From Rosa chinensis (taxonomy: Eukaryota > Streptophyta > Magnoliopsida > Rosales > Rosaceae): a stretch of 64,000 nt of DNA. The stretch is from the NCBI RefSeq assembly GCF_002994745.2, contig NC_037089.1, positions 85,584,347 to 85,648,346 on the forward strand, written 5' to 3'. Positions 10,218 to 23,000 of this stretch are shown one piece after another. The notes beneath the pieces are model-generated. The model worked only from the letters and a program-made list of their open reading frames with translations, did not search any database and was not told the origin of the DNA. The translations under genes and the position numbers were made by a program. Numbering within the stretch: the first letter of the stretch is position 1; every line of letters starts with the position of its first letter.

Positions 10218-11666
10218 ATGGCGTGGTGTAGACGGCGGTGTATTGCGATATTAGGAGATTTTGCAACTAGAAAAACAGCGGCGGGGGCAACGTCAACGAT
10301 AGCAAGCAAGTGGGAGAAGGAGACGAAGAAAACTAGCATGTTTTCTGAATTAATCAGAAGAAATTCTGCTACTTTAGCACCACTTATGGTGGAGGAGAAA
10401 GACAAGAATAGAACCATGAAAGAAGAAAGATCGAAGAGTAAGTCTCTCTACTTATGTTTTGAGGAGCAGATAACTCGTTTTAATGTTGCTCACGTTATTC
10501 AATCTATAGAATTGAGCCACGTGTTGGCAGCACCAACTGATGGTGATCATGGATGCGATGAACTTAAGTTAGGTGAGGTTGCTTATAGATTCGGACCGGA
10601 CACTTATGTTCCCTGCAGGATGAGCAATAGTGTCATCGGCTCCAAAATTATTTTCTCCGGTGGCATGGTATTTAACAGAGAGGAAAGCAGTACTACTCCT
10701 CCTCCCAAGACGACTTTGAGTAAAGAAGTTTGTGTGTTTGAGACAGCTCCAAGAATAGATCCAAATCCGACATTGCAGCCCTCCCAAGTGTTTAAGACTA
10801 GTAGACCCGATCCCTTCCTAGCAGAGGTGGGTGGCGAACTATATTGTTTCGGTGGCCCATGTTACTCTGAGTCCTTCGAGGTATTTGACAAGACACATGA
10901 GAAATGGTTGCCTCTGGATGTGCCTCCTAAGAGATATCCCTACAGTGTCTGTCATGCAATTTTGGGAAACAAAATGTTACTCTGGGTAAAAAATCAGACC
11001 GGAGTAGTCGGGTTTGACGTCGCTCAACCGGAAAAAGGATGGACAGAGTTGGACTCTTGTTTGGGAAGCTGCATTCCCTATGTTAATGGTTATGATCAAC
11101 TATTTGTCAAGTTGAAGTCTCATCGTGGTGATGGTTTTCTAATGTTCTCTTGTAATTTAGAACAACCTCAGACTGTCAGAGTCTTTCACATTTCGCATGA
11201 ATGTGATTCTATGAAACCTATGGAACCTCTGCAGCTGCCAAAATTGCCTCATAAATTTCCTGTACCACAACGATGTCAGTTTTTTCATCTAGAAGATAAT
11301 AAAGTCGGCCTTGTTTTCTTCCATGACCGTCGTGAGTATTTTTATGAGGATTATGATTATTTTTCTCTTGGTGATGATGATGACGATGATGATGATGAGG
11401 ATGATGTGAACGAGGAAGAGCAGGGGGAGGGGGAGGAAGAGGAAGAGGAAGAGGAAGAGGAAGAGGAAGAGGAAGAGGAGGAGGAGGAGGAGGAGGATGT
11501 TAGCAGGGTGAGAACTCTTGTCATAATATTTGAATACGAAATTGCGGAGAAATCCATGGACATCAAGTACAAATTGCTCACCATTCGCTGCCTGGAATAC
11601 TCTACCCACCCTCCTGAAGAAGGTAGGATCACCGATTCAACCCTTATTGGCGCTTATGTGATCTAA
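10218..11666 (+). CDS. Kelch-like protein with acidic C-terminal tract, copy 1 (482 aa)
   Basis: A single-exon ORF of 482 codons. Residues 1-50 are basic and could be an organelle presequence (inference). Two kelch-like strands are visible, GSKIIFSGG (141-149) and GGELYCFGGPCYSESFEVFD (205-224), the latter followed by the blade-typical HEKWLPL. The rest (to ~380) looks like a degenerate beta-propeller as in plant galactose oxidase/kelch proteins; there is no F-box. Residues 386-396 are nearly all Asp and about 399-430 nearly all Glu. The reading frame is preserved in the duplicate despite substitutions, supporting a real protein. The start is the first ATG after a conserved TATA box. The function is unknown. 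Confidence 0.75.
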   Translation: MAWCRRRCIAILGDFATRKTAAGATSTIASKWEKETKKTSMFSELIRRNSATLAPLMVEEKDKNRTMKEERSKSKSLYLCFEEQITRFNVAHVIQSIELSHVLAAPTDGDHGCDELKLGEVAYRFGPDTYVPCRMSNSVIGSKIIFSGGMVFNREESSTTPPPKTTLSKEVCVFETAPRIDPNPTLQPSQVFKTSRPDPFLAEVGGELYCFGGPCYSESFEVFDKTHEKWLPLDVPPKRYPYSVCHAILGNKMLLWVKNQTGVVGFDVAQPEKGWTELDSCLGSCIPYVNGYDQLFVKLKSHRGDGFLMFSCNLEQPQTVRVFHISHECDSMKPMEPLQLPKLPHKFPVPQRCQFFHLEDNKVGLVFFHDRREYFYEDYDYFSLGDDDDDDDDEDDVNEEEQGEGEEEEEEEEEEEEEEEEEEEEEDVSRVRTLVIIFEYEIAEKSMDIKYKLLTIRCLEYSTHPPEEGRITDSTLIGAYVI

Positions 11667-12741
11667 CTATATATTGTTTGAGAGTTAATTATACGTGTTT
11701 ATGTTTTATATTCAAGATCATATTCTTGACTTCTAAATGGATTCATGATGCTTAGTTACTTTAATTTATTATTTGTTTACGTGGTCACGTAATGTTGAAC
11801 TTCATCATGATGATGATGATCTGCCAAACATCTCAAACTTATTGTTCCCTAAAGTCTGTCATTGTTTATTTGCAAGGCTCTTTAGTGTTGGCTTATTAGC
11901 CTTCGCAGAAGCCCAAGTTATCTTTGATAGCTACTCATGAATCATAATCTAAACCAAAAGCATAAAACAAACCATATGCTATGTGCTGTTTCGTATATAG
12001 AATGATGATACTCAATGACTATGAAAACAACAAAGTAATTAACCGTTACTTTCACTCTTTCTGTGATCTGCCGCGAGTTTTGGGGTTTTAATATCAGTAA
12101 ATGATTCAAGGATTCATTTATTTAAGCATAAAAACCAGTGTTAAATCACTAAGCAGAACCTTTCAATTGGGGATTGAGCCTTGAGTAAAACACTATGAGC
12201 ATTGAGCGGAATGATTGACCGAAAGATTAACAAATTTCGGGTCAAGTTGTGACAGTGATTTTCTAATAGCTACAAAAGAGAATTGCAATGGCTACTCATG
12301 GTTAGCGCCAGCACTGATTTATCATCGCCAATGGTTCAATATTTGCTTCGCAAAACATGCAGTGGCCAAAATTGTTTATGCAAAACTTGTCGGTCGCTAA
12401 TAGTTCAATATTTGTTTTGGAAAAAGGTGTCGTCGCTCAAAATTGCTTCAGCAATATAATGCCGTGCATTAATTTTGTCACCTTATCCTCCTTTACATAA
12501 ACACGAGCTCTAGACATTATATTTGATAAGAAAAAAATAGAAATCGATCAATTTGCTCAACTCTCGCGAGCCTCTCTTTCTGTTTCTCAATCTTGCCATC
12601 GACGCCAATACTCTTGAGATGCTACCATCATCCTCATCAGGATCTCACTCTTGAGGGTCAATAAAAAGAAATGGTGATTTCCGATTCAACCTGCTATTTA
12701 TCTTCATAATGCGAGTACTGTTGTTCATATTGACCCGATCA
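11667..12741. other. Intergenic, no gene recognised
   Basis: This is the 3' flank of the kelch-like gene. It contains ATGATG/ATCATC microsatellite near 11805 and is the site (about 12560) where copy 2 has acquired a Copia element. An open frame of 61 codons at 12215 is duplicated in copy 2 but resembles nothing. Confidence 0.6.
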
Positions 12742-13067
12742 GAACAAATGGTTGCCTCTTCATGTGCCTCCGAAGTATCCCAAATTCTTACATACAATTG
12801 TAGGCACCAAAATCATACTCCGGAGTTCTGAGTAGAAATCAGAACGTGACCCACCGGAAAAAATGATGGACAAATTTGCACCCTAGTTTGTCAAGCTTTG
12901 TTCCCTTTTGTTTAGATTTCAAGTTTATCCATGGTGGTGATTTCCATGGCCTAGTGTTCTTCTAGGATTTGCTATCTAAGAAAGTAAAAGTCTTCGTTAT
13001 ATCGAATGAATGTGATTCTTTAAAATCTATGGAACCACTGCAGCTGCCGGAGTTGCCTCCTAAGTTG
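12742..13067 (+). pseudogene. Relic of a second kelch-like gene, copy 1
   Basis: Scattered blocks match the upstream kelch-like gene in order: AAATGGTTGCCTCTTCATGT (compare 10902), the region ending in AATGAATGTGATTCTTTAAA (compare 11198), and ACCACTGCAGCTGCCGGAG. Stops and deletions are throughout, and the middle is shortened. It implies an old tandem gene pair that predates the segmental duplication. Confidence 0.7.
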
Positions 13068-13747
13068 TGTAATTTAGAAGGATATGGACATAGATTTGTT
13101 CATGTAGGATGTCAAAAGTTTCTGAACTAAAATATGAGCATCGTAAACTTTGATTGTCTCGTGCCTGCTTGAATTACGTACTGTGACTTCTGTTTTTTTC
13201 AATTGTTGTTTCAGCTCTTTTATTCGGTTCATCGACTTTAATAGTATATATGATGAATACCTAAAATTAAGACCTGATCGAAGCGAGCTAGAAACAAGAA
13301 GGATTTGGATGCCTTAATTGGTCTGTCTACATAACCCAATTCATGCGGGAATTATATATGTAATGTATAGGATTGGCATGAATCCAGAGCTCTAGCCACA
13401 TGACATCTTTGCAACATTTGATCAATCACCTCTAGGCTCTAAGCCATTTCCCTAGAGCTTCCAGTGCAGTACCGTAGCCACATCTTTGACCTATCACAAC
13501 AAAAGAAACAAAGAAGAAAATTGCAGTACTAGTATTGAAAGTATTTAATATGACTAGAATTTTATGTTTATTTATTTCAGACGTACGCAAGTTGTAATAC
13601 AAGGAGAGCCACACTGGTCTCCCTTATATTTATTGTCAAACTATGCACGTAACATGAGACTGAAAATAAAGAGTACATTTGCATATGAAAATTAAGATGA
13701 TAGAAACTTCGGATTGGAACCAGCTGTTATATATATGGATGTAGTGC

Positions 13748-16527
13748 TCATACGGAGAAGTCGGGAGAAAGACCAAAATCAACATCCCACAACTCAAAGT
13801 TTCCTTTGACAAAATCATAGTAGCCCCCCTTTAATCCGAGGGTCTTGTTCACCAACCCGTCTCTTACAAAAGGATAGCTCAGCAGATTTCCAATGGAAAC
13901 GTTCACAGCCTCCTGCAACATTTCATACAATCCACGCACACATTCACACTCCAAAATACATTCAAAGTTACTGCATAAAACTGCTCATACAACTAAGAAA
14001 GCACTTTTATTTGTTCCTATCAAACATTATATTGTGCTGTTAATCGTTTAGAAATGCTTTTGGCAGTTCTAGAAGCAGTGTCAAATGAATAAGTAGTAGC
14101 ACAGCAGAAAATTTATTAAGGAGTGAAAGAATCGAGCTTTGTTTATCTATAATTACGTACCTTTTCACAGTGAGTGCATAGTTCAGGGAAGGAAGCACCT
14201 TCATGTAGTGCCTTCACCTTGTTCTTGGCAGCTTGGCCAATTTTGACCCAGTCTTCTATGAAGTCACTGCATATATACATAAATGTCCATGCATCTCTCA
14301 GTCAAGAACAAGTTAATCCATGTTAAATGTTCAACAAGAAGTTGACTACGGCTTACGTGGAAGTTGGTCCATCATCTGGAAAAGACAGGAGTCCCTTAAT
14401 TCCACCACAAGCGCTGTGCCCGATCACCACAATGTATGAAACCTATATTTACATACATGATCTATAGCTTAATTATATAAGAACTGGAAAGTGTATGCAA
14501 AAGAAGAAGAAGAATAAGACCTTTAGATTAGATGAGTACCTTCAGATGCCAGACAGCATACTCAATGGCCGACCCAACTCCGGCGTACCTGACCTGTTTG
14601 GCTGTTTAAGCGACGTAATCCCAGATCAAGATTTAGATAAGAAATGGGAGAAATAAATTGGGTGATGAGACTGAATTTGTGGTGGATTTAAGGGTAGGTA
14701 CCTTATCAAATGGAGGGACCATATTTGCAACATTACGGACCACAAAAGCCTCACCAGGCTGCATATCCAAAGTGTGGGATGGGCAAACCCGGGAATCCGA
14801 GCATGCAAACAACATAAACTATAATAACAAAAGAAAATTATGTTATTGATTATTAAAATAATTACCCAGATGAATTAGGAAAAAGAAAAGAAAAAAAAGA
14901 CATATGATCGATCACAGCAGACATTTTGGGGGGCTTTATCCATACCTTGGGGGCTTGACCTTTGGCAAGTTCACCATATAGCGCTGGGTTTGTGCTGCGA
15001 ATTCGGGAGAAACAAACATCCTGATAAAAACAAAAGGCTTTGTCGTCCTAGTGACTTAGAATAAGAGATTGAAGGAGATGATGCATACTCATATTTCTCT
15101 TTCTTGAAGTTAATGAAGCCGCTTTTGATTCTCTCCACGGGATCAAAGGGTTTGGTGCCGGCGTCGGCTGTTGCCAACTGAGCAGTAATCTGCTCCACTT
15201 TCGAAGCTGCAACTGTTTTCAGGTCACCCTTCTCACTGCAACATTAATTTAACCCATTTGGATTAAGCTACTTACAACAAGGTTCATACATGTGCTTGAG
15301 AAGATGGATGTGCTTAATTTACAGAGATGGGAAAGACCTGAGTAGTTTCTGAAGAGCTGCAATGGCCTCCTCGTAGTTCTTCCCCATATCTTCAGCCTAG
15401 AAATGTTGCCAATTGTAACGTAGATTAATTAACAAAGAACTTAATTTTTCACCAAACAATATACAGCATGCTCATAACAATGTGATTCTGAAACATATAT
15501 GATATATGCTAGCCGTTACTAATCGATATATGACTATGCGAGAGGTTTAATATGGGACGAGAACGTTTCAAAATTAATTTGCATGCATAACATAACCTAC
15601 CTTTAATTTCTTTACCAAGCTAGCTAGTGGCTCCTTTCATGCATTAACTTAGCTCATCTATACTATTATTAAGAGAAGAGGTGTTATTAGTCAAAACTGA
15701 TTTTTTTTACCTTTATAACCCTCAAATATTAAAATATCATGGATTACATTTTAACATTAGGGATAAAAATGTAAAAAGTAAAATAAAACAATAAAAAAAT
15801 AAAATAAAAGAAAATAACTATTTTAAACTCTCCACTCTCAGAATTATAACTCCCCACTACTCTCACACTCATCGGGTGTGTGGACATTTTCTAGTATTTA
15901 TAAACCAAGCTATTGCTTTTCATTATACCACAATATTGAATATCGAGTAGATATTAATTAAGTGTTCATAGTTTGTACCATACAAGTGTAATTTGTATAT
16001 TGAATCCAAACCACACACGTGTGATCAACTCATGCGTAATGGTAGAGTCGTGAGGTAACAAATAGGGTCGTGAATTAATGTATAGCGGCCACGTGGTCCC
16101 ATGATTATAAACTAGCTGTGTGACAGTAATTCAACACAAAATGATCAAGCAGATGGTAATCAAACATGTGGAAAGCAAAATCATATCTGGAACACTTCAT
16201 TGATAACAACAGCTCTAATGCAGACCATATCTAGGGTTACGGTAGTAACACTTTTTTCATGTACGTTATATGCATGGTTCAAAATGTAAACCAGAGCGAG
16301 CAAGGAAGGGGAAGAGTGAAAACTACCGGAACAGGGGATGGAACGGTGAAAACGGGCTTGTTTTGAATGAGGTTTGGGGGGGATCTGGAAGACGTAACGC
16401 ACAACAATGTAGGTTTCCTGGGGTTGAATGAGTTAGGTTGAGAAGATGGAGAGAGGCCGGAAGAGGTGGAGGCGGAGGTGGTGAGGCGAACGGTGTTGAT
16501 AATCGAAGTCGCAGACATTGTGAGCAA
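13748..16527 (-). CDS. BCA1: Beta carbonic anhydrase, chloroplastic, copy 1 (9 exons, 327 aa)
   Basis: Interconverts CO2 and bicarbonate in the stroma. Exons, 5' to 3' on the minus strand: 16527-16327, 15396-15338, 15235-15089, 14994-14946, 14818-14702, 14593-14540, 14442-14357, 14266-14161 and 13912-13748. All have GT-AG borders, phases agree, and the total is 984 nt with a stop. Exon 1 encodes a Ser/Thr-rich transit peptide. Exon 5 has ACSDSR (zinc Cys, the Asp-Arg dyad) and exon 7 has GHSACGG (zinc His and Cys). The C-terminus GLSPDFSV is typical of plant beta-CAs. A TATAAAG at 16549-16555 on the minus strand is unusually close to the first ATG, so the second Met (16518) may be used. The length is normal, and I see no defect. 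Confidence 0.93.
15657..15894 (+). mobile_element. Mini-Helitron 1 (238 bp)
   Basis: It begins TCTATACTATTATTAAGAG, ends TTTTCTAG, has a short hairpin (ACAC-TCATCGG-GTGT) about 12 nt before the end, and sits precisely between A and T. The paralogous site near 62979 reads GCTCATATTTAT with no insert. There is no target duplication or terminal inverted repeat. These are Helitron hallmarks. It lies in the first intron of the carbonic anhydrase gene. Confidence 0.85.
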
Positions 16528-18370
16528 AGGACCTTGGTCGTGCCTTGGCTTTATACTACTGCAAACTTATCGAACCAATTCCCACATATATTGACTGACC
16601 ATCTCTGGATGAAAGTGAAAGCTCGGTGAATGAGAGCTTCTAACCTTCAAGGATGAGGTTTGGACGTTGTAGATCACTCAATATCTCCTCGATTGCCACT
16701 TCTATGGTCATAGATAATCGTCGTGTCATCCAACATCATCTTCGTAAATTGCTTGATCTACATGCAGAGGAAAATGAAACCAAATTAAAGGGGCAGTTTA
16801 CCACGTGGAGTTTCGGCATTGGCCACCTCGCAAGTTCATATATTTACCATGCGACTGTCATGCCACTGGTTCCTATGATGGATCCAAATTAATCGTGAAA
16901 TTATGTATAATGTAGTCACTCTTGAATGTAGTTTAGAGGAGTTAGATGCATTCCATTTTTGTTAATTCAATTGTGTGAGGTAGATACATTTCAATCTTCA
17001 TTAAACCTAGTCTCCATATTTGGTGACTGATTGATGAAGAAGACATACAATTATTATGAAACCAACCATTCTCAATCGTGGGGCTTCACTCTAAATTATA
17101 CCGACTCAAATTTTCTTCTTTACTTGGTGGTTGGTTTGAATCTTATCCATATTTCTGGAAGGATATGATGTATATTATAGATGGTAGATATTGCAAATGC
17201 AGGAGTCCACATATTCTTCAACTTTCATAGCTTACAATGTAGATAAAGTGAGCTTATGAGCTTTGCATGTACACCACAAGAGCCAAAACTTGAAGTTAGA
17301 AAGATCAAAACAAGACACTATGGGGAATAAATGGCTGACATGTGACAGTACAGACATAATGGGTGATGCATTTCAGAGATAAGGCCCTATCCTTATATAT
17401 GATTGATCTCGTGGATGGTAGCTAGCTACTGACTACAGTGATTCAACTTCGAATTCTCACTTCTCAAATGTGTGTGTGGTTTTCAGTTTCGAGTCATTGA
17501 GCGCCCTCTTGTCGGGGATGCGATGACTTTGTGGGTATCGCCTTCATAGTCCTCTAGATGTTTGAACTTCAAATTCTTGTTGTAAAGATAAACACTTTTA
17601 ACCATTGAAGTTATAATCACCACCATTTCTAACCTTTACGGCGTCATTGATCGATACATTTTGATTGCACAACTTGCCGAACAAACAAGGATAGAAAGTT
17701 GGAAACTGCAAGCCTCCAGTTCAATCGTTCAAGCTGGTGCGCCTTATGCATAGCTAAATAAAACATATGGAAATTGCAGGGAAATATGGTTATACCTGTT
17801 ATTTTGGTTTCCTGGTTCATGATGCATAATCGCTCTACGTTTCAATCACATCGAGTCAATGTAAGCTTTTAAGATGGATAGACGTAAGCCTGGGATTGGC
17901 AAGGGAGTATGAGGAGATTGGCCCTCGGATCTGGAAGCTATCAAATCCCAGAAAAATAGGATCCCTCTTTGGTCATTGCCTTGAACTGGAATTCAAGGAA
18001 TGAAGCTCGGGATGATTGTTAGGAGCAACCACAGTGAGCTAAAGAGAGTGAGGGGGTGTGTTCAGGTTCAGCACATATAAACTATTATAAGCTCTGCCAA
18101 GAAATAAAGTGATTGCTTAACATGTCGACATTTCTAACATAGTGTTGACATCCTCCTAACATCTGTCCTACCTGTTAAATGGCGTACATGGATATTCTGC
18201 AACAAACAACCTGTGTAATTTTATTGTACAGACCCATCAATGTCATCGACGGAACCTGAAGAAGTTACATTTATAGGAATGCCTTATTTTCAGGACTCGG
18301 CAGAAACTAATTGGCATGGAACTTTCTAGTCTCAAAAAATGTATAATCGTGGTGCCGAGGAAATGCCACC
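16528..18370. other. Intergenic between carbonic anhydrase and LSF1 relic
   Basis: The carbonic anhydrase promoter side (to about 16990) is duplicated at 63623-64000. A 79-codon open frame at 16653-16892 is kept in both copies with three changes but shows no recognisable domain. From 16990 to 18370 I see no gene or repeat. Confidence 0.5.
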
Positions 18371-19658
18371 TTACTTTGGAGCCAGTCTAATAGGGCATAT
18401 AGAAAATGCAACACAACGAGCTGCTTTTGCCAGCATGAAGCGCTCATTTTCTGTCAACGGTCTCTCAATCACCTTGATAATATTTGCATCCTGAAACAAT
18501 GAGATAGAGCCCGCCCCATAAGTGACAGGAATCATATATTGGAGATAAGAAAGAACAATATTCTCCAGAACAATATTCTCCCTATCATTATCTAAACAAA
18601 GATTTCATAAATGCTAAAACTTTGTTCTTCTGTCAAGTACAAACAGTAGACTATGTTGTAAATATTGGCATTATATATGGAGAAGTTCTTTCTGTTTGAG
18701 TCTTTTCAGTAAACTTGCCGAGGTAAAAGTATCTATTAGATTATGTGAAGAGTTCTTGTAAAAACTGAAAGCATCTAAAGTAGTCCAGTAACTATCTGTT
18801 AACTGAAAGAGAAAACAGGTCAACAAAGTCATGTACTCGTTCAAGTCTATATTAAAGGAAACCAAATGTGGAAAAAGATATACGTAAGATGCACTAACTT
18901 TTTGCTGTTGTTGAACAGAAGGTCTCACACTGGCTGTATCACCGATTACAATTACATTGTTGACATTCCCGCTGTCATCCCTTTCAGCTGGGGAGGATGT
19001 TGAATGTCGCCATTGCCCATTGACAATGAACTTGTAGTAATACCTGGAGAAAACAGGCATTAGATCTCCAAATTTGATCCTTATGACAATTAGGAGATAT
19101 GTGTTAAAACGCCTTTCACTTACTTTCCTTGTGAAAGTCTAACTTCCGCTTCCGATCGTGATCCACCTTTGTGATTTGCCCGAATTGGATCTTTCCAATT
19201 ATTCGTGAAATCTCCAACCAAATTTACATCCTCCCCCTGTTATAAAAACAAGGATACTGTAAGCACCAACAAAAACACAGAGAGATGCCTTAAAGAATAC
19301 TGAAGTTGTCAATTACCTCTTGTCCATTCCATACAAATGTGACAGCATGTGTTGCAGGTCCATCATGTTTACCTTTTTCCACCATGGCTATAAGATCCCA
19401 TGTTGCCCAAGCAATTGCCGGTCTGCAGTAAGATTTCAAGTATATTTTCACAATTCAAAATAATACTTCTAAGTAAACACTATCATAAAATCAAACAAGG
19501 TGGTTGGTGAGACGAACCTGTCAGGCCTACACAAATGCAACCCAGTAACAAAATTATACGCTGCATGAAGGGAAGTATCAGTCATCCAATGCAAGTATGC
19601 TATCACGCAAGTAGGAGATCGATCAAAACCACTGGTACAAGTGACATAAACAAGATGA

Positions 19659-19865
19659 TGTTTAAGTATATTGGTATTGAGAGAGATTGATGAGAGAAGT
19701 GTGTTTCATTATAGAGAATAGGAGCCCTATATATAGGGATTACAAAGTGCATAATCTAATGTTACAAGGAATACCAATCCGTGTAGGATTGGGAAATCTA
19801 GAACCTTCTCTCCTATTCCTATTCCTAGTTTGATAAGGCACACTAAACTTGATTTTCCTTCAACA
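19659..19865 (-). repeat. Copia 1 3' LTR
   Basis: 207 bp, TGTTTAAG...CTTCAACA on the plus strand. It contains the palindrome CCCTATATATAGGG, a possible TATA region. I see no difference from the other LTR. Confidence 0.93.
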
Positions 19866-20062
19866 CTCCCCCTTGTGCCGCTCAAACTTGGTGGTGACGC
19901 TTCATCCGTTGCCTCGTTAAAAACCTTGCCAGGTAACAAAAACCCTGTGGGACAAAAATAATCCTGGTCGAAGGACAAAAAGAGCACAACACGTCCTTCA
20001 CTCTTCGAGATCGAACATGTAGACATCATAACTCCCCCTGATGTCGATATCTCCCCTGATTG

Positions 20063-23000
20063 CTACAATCGTGGGAGTTCGGATAACTTTCTCAATCCGA
20101 TGCTCTTCACATGTTTCTCGAAGGTGGATTTAGGTAACGACTTAGTGAATAAGTCCGCTACATTATCCTCTGATCGGATTTGTTTCACTTCAATCTTTAG
20201 AAGTGATTGTTGTTGCTGATTATAAAAGAACTTAGGCGATATATGCTTGGTGTTGTCGCCCTTGATGAAACCTAACTTCATTTGTTCAATACAAGCTGCA
20301 TTATCCTCATAAATGCATGTAGGTTCATCTGTGGTAGACTTCAAACCACAACTTCCTTGAATGTGTCTAATTATAGACCTTAGCCATATACATTCACGTA
20401 CGGCTTCATGTAGAGCAATAATCTCTGCATGATTTGAGGAAGTAGCAACAAGGGTCTGTTTTGTAGACCTCCAAGATATCGCGATGCTTCCCATGGTAAA
20501 GACATAACCCGTTTGGGAGCGACCTTTGTGAGGGTCAGAGAGGTACCCTGCATCAGCAAAACCCATCAAGACATCATTGTCGTTTTGATGGAGGGGGGAT
20601 AGGGTGAGGCCGGCCACCCTTGATGGTGGTGGCGGCGTTGGCAGCAACATGGCCGGCCACTATGTTGTGGTGGACGGCGGCTTCATGCCTAATGGGGTCC
20701 GATCCCATTCTTTCGTCATTCCTTTTCTCTCTGTAGGGATAAAATAGGCCCATATCAATCGTACCTCCTGGGTATCGAAAGATTGTCTTTTCACCAATCC
20801 AATGGCGGCGTGTTGGCGCAGAGCTATGTCGAGCTAACAAGTTCACTGCGAATGAGATATCCGGTCTTGTGCATTGAGCTAAGTACAATAATGCGCCTAT
20901 TGCACTTAAATAGGGCACTTCGGCCTCTAGGGGTTCTTCGTCCTCATCCCTTGGACGAAACGGATCTTTTCCGGGCTCAAGATTACGGCCGATCATGGGA
21001 GTACTCGCAGGCTTTGCTTTATCTTCATTAAAGCGCCTTAGAATTTTCTGAGTATATGCAGACTGATGGATCAAAATCCCATCACTACGGTGCTCGAGTT
21101 CTAAACCGAGACAAAACCGTGTTTTCCCAAGATCTTTTATCTCAAATTCGGATTTCAAGTAATTAGCAGTTTCCTTTAACTCATCTAGAGTTCCAATTAG
21201 GTTCATGTCATCGACATAAACTGCTACGATTGCAAATCCGGAACTTGTTCTTTTAATGAACATGCATGGGCATATTTCATTGTTAATATATCCCTTCCCA
21301 ATCAAGTAGTCACTTAGACGGTTATACCACATCCGTCCAGATTGTTTTAATCCATATAGTGAGCGTTTTAATCTTATTGAAAACGCGCTCCGTGGTTTAG
21401 AGCCACTTGATTTGGGTAATTGAAGTCCATCTGGAACCTTCATATATATCTCTGAATCTAGATCCCCATAGAGATATGCTGTAACCACATCCATAAGCTG
21501 CATGTCAAGTTTTTCGGAAACTACCAAACTGACAAGGTAGCGGAACGTTATAACGTCCATTACGGGAGAATATGTCTCCTCGTAGTCGATTCCAGGGCGT
21601 TGTGAGAAACCTTGCGCCACAAGGCGGGCTTTATATCTTACCACCTCATTTTTCTCATTACGCTTTCTAACAAAGACCCATTTATGGCCAACAGGCTTTA
21701 CACTTGGGGGTGTCTGCGTTACAGGCCCAAATACCTGTCTCTTTGTTAGTGAATCCAATTCAACCTGGATCGCATCTTTCCATTTAGGCCAATCTGCTCT
21801 TCGTTGACATTCTTCAACAGAGCGAGGTTCGATATCATCATATTCTATAATCCCTTTCGCAATATGATATGCAAATGCATCATCAATTGCCATAGAATTT
21901 CTATCCATCATCTCATGTACACTAGTGTAATTTATGGAGATCTCTCTATTCTCTTGGAGTTGGTTCTGACATTGGAGCGTCCCCCAATGATGTCTCTTGG
22001 ACATAACCATAATCCTGAATATTCTCATGAGATGGATTATTTATATCGATGATTAATGGATTATTCTGTGCCAAACTCGCTTTCTTTCTTGGGCGAGAAT
22101 CCATCGAACCTATGGGCCTCCCGCGCTTCCTGGCAGGAGCCGTGGGCCTAGCCATAACTTCACTACCACTGTGGACGTTGGCGCCATGCTCAAGTGCCCT
22201 TGAGGTGGCGTCATGTCCTCTAATTTTAGGGACATCAATCCTTGCAGGCACGTTTGCAGCAGGTATGTGTGATCTCGTCACTTTTAGCGATATCAGAAAA
22301 CGCATCAGGATCGATTCTGCTACGTTCTGAAGATCGGGAATTCTCCGCATTTCAATTTCGGACTGTGCGGTTCGGGATCAAGATGAGACAGAGTGGGGAC
22401 AGACCACGACAATTCCGGTCATTCCTGTTGAACATTGATGTTCTTATCTCCCCCTAACGATGGGAAGACTGTCTCATCGAAGTGACAATCCGCAAATCTT
22501 GCGGTAAAGAGATCGCCTGTCAAGGGTTCTATGTAGCGGATAATCGTTGGAGAATCATAACCAACGTAAACGCTTAATCGTCGTTGAGGACCCATTTTGG
22601 TGCGCTGTGGAGGCGCAATTGGCACATAAACTGCGCACCCAAATATGCGTAAGTGTGAGACATTTGGCTCATACCCAGTCACCATCTGGGACGCAGAAAA
22701 GGGTTGAGTGGCAGTAGGCCTCAGACGAATAAGCACAGCTGCATGCAATATTGCATAGCCCCAAGCAGAAATAGGGAGATTGGTGCGCATTACCAATGCC
22801 CTAGCGACCATTTGTAGTCGTTTAATGGCGGCTTCTGCGAGATCATTTTGGGTGTGAACATGAGGAACAGGATGTTCAACATCAATCCCAATGGGTATGC
22901 AATAATCATCAAAAGTCTTTGATGTAAACTCTCCAGCATTGTCTAATCTTATAGACTTAATAGGATGAGCAGGGTGGTGAGCCCTTAACTTAATGATTCG

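Larger units (their letters stand above)
1..16990 (+). repeat. Tandem segmental duplication, copy 1
   Basis: Base-level comparison shows that 1-2818 matches 34549-36666, that the sequence around 2819-3003 and 4626-4935 matches 36954-37207 and 46134-46340, that 6190-12560 matches 46560-52456, and that 12561-16990 matches 59604-64000. Identity is high in exons, introns and intergenic DNA alike, so this is a DNA-level duplication. It is interrupted by insertions present in only one copy. Position 1 falls inside the unit, whose left part lies outside the window. Confidence 0.93.

Noticed and set aside
11289..11632. Minus-strand ORFs of Leu/Phe or Ser runs
   Set aside because: Complement of the Glu/Asp codon tract of the kelch-like gene.
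16653..16892. 79-codon ORF conserved in both duplicates (also 63748-63987)
   Set aside because: The copies are too similar overall for ORF conservation to be informative, and there is no recognisable domain.
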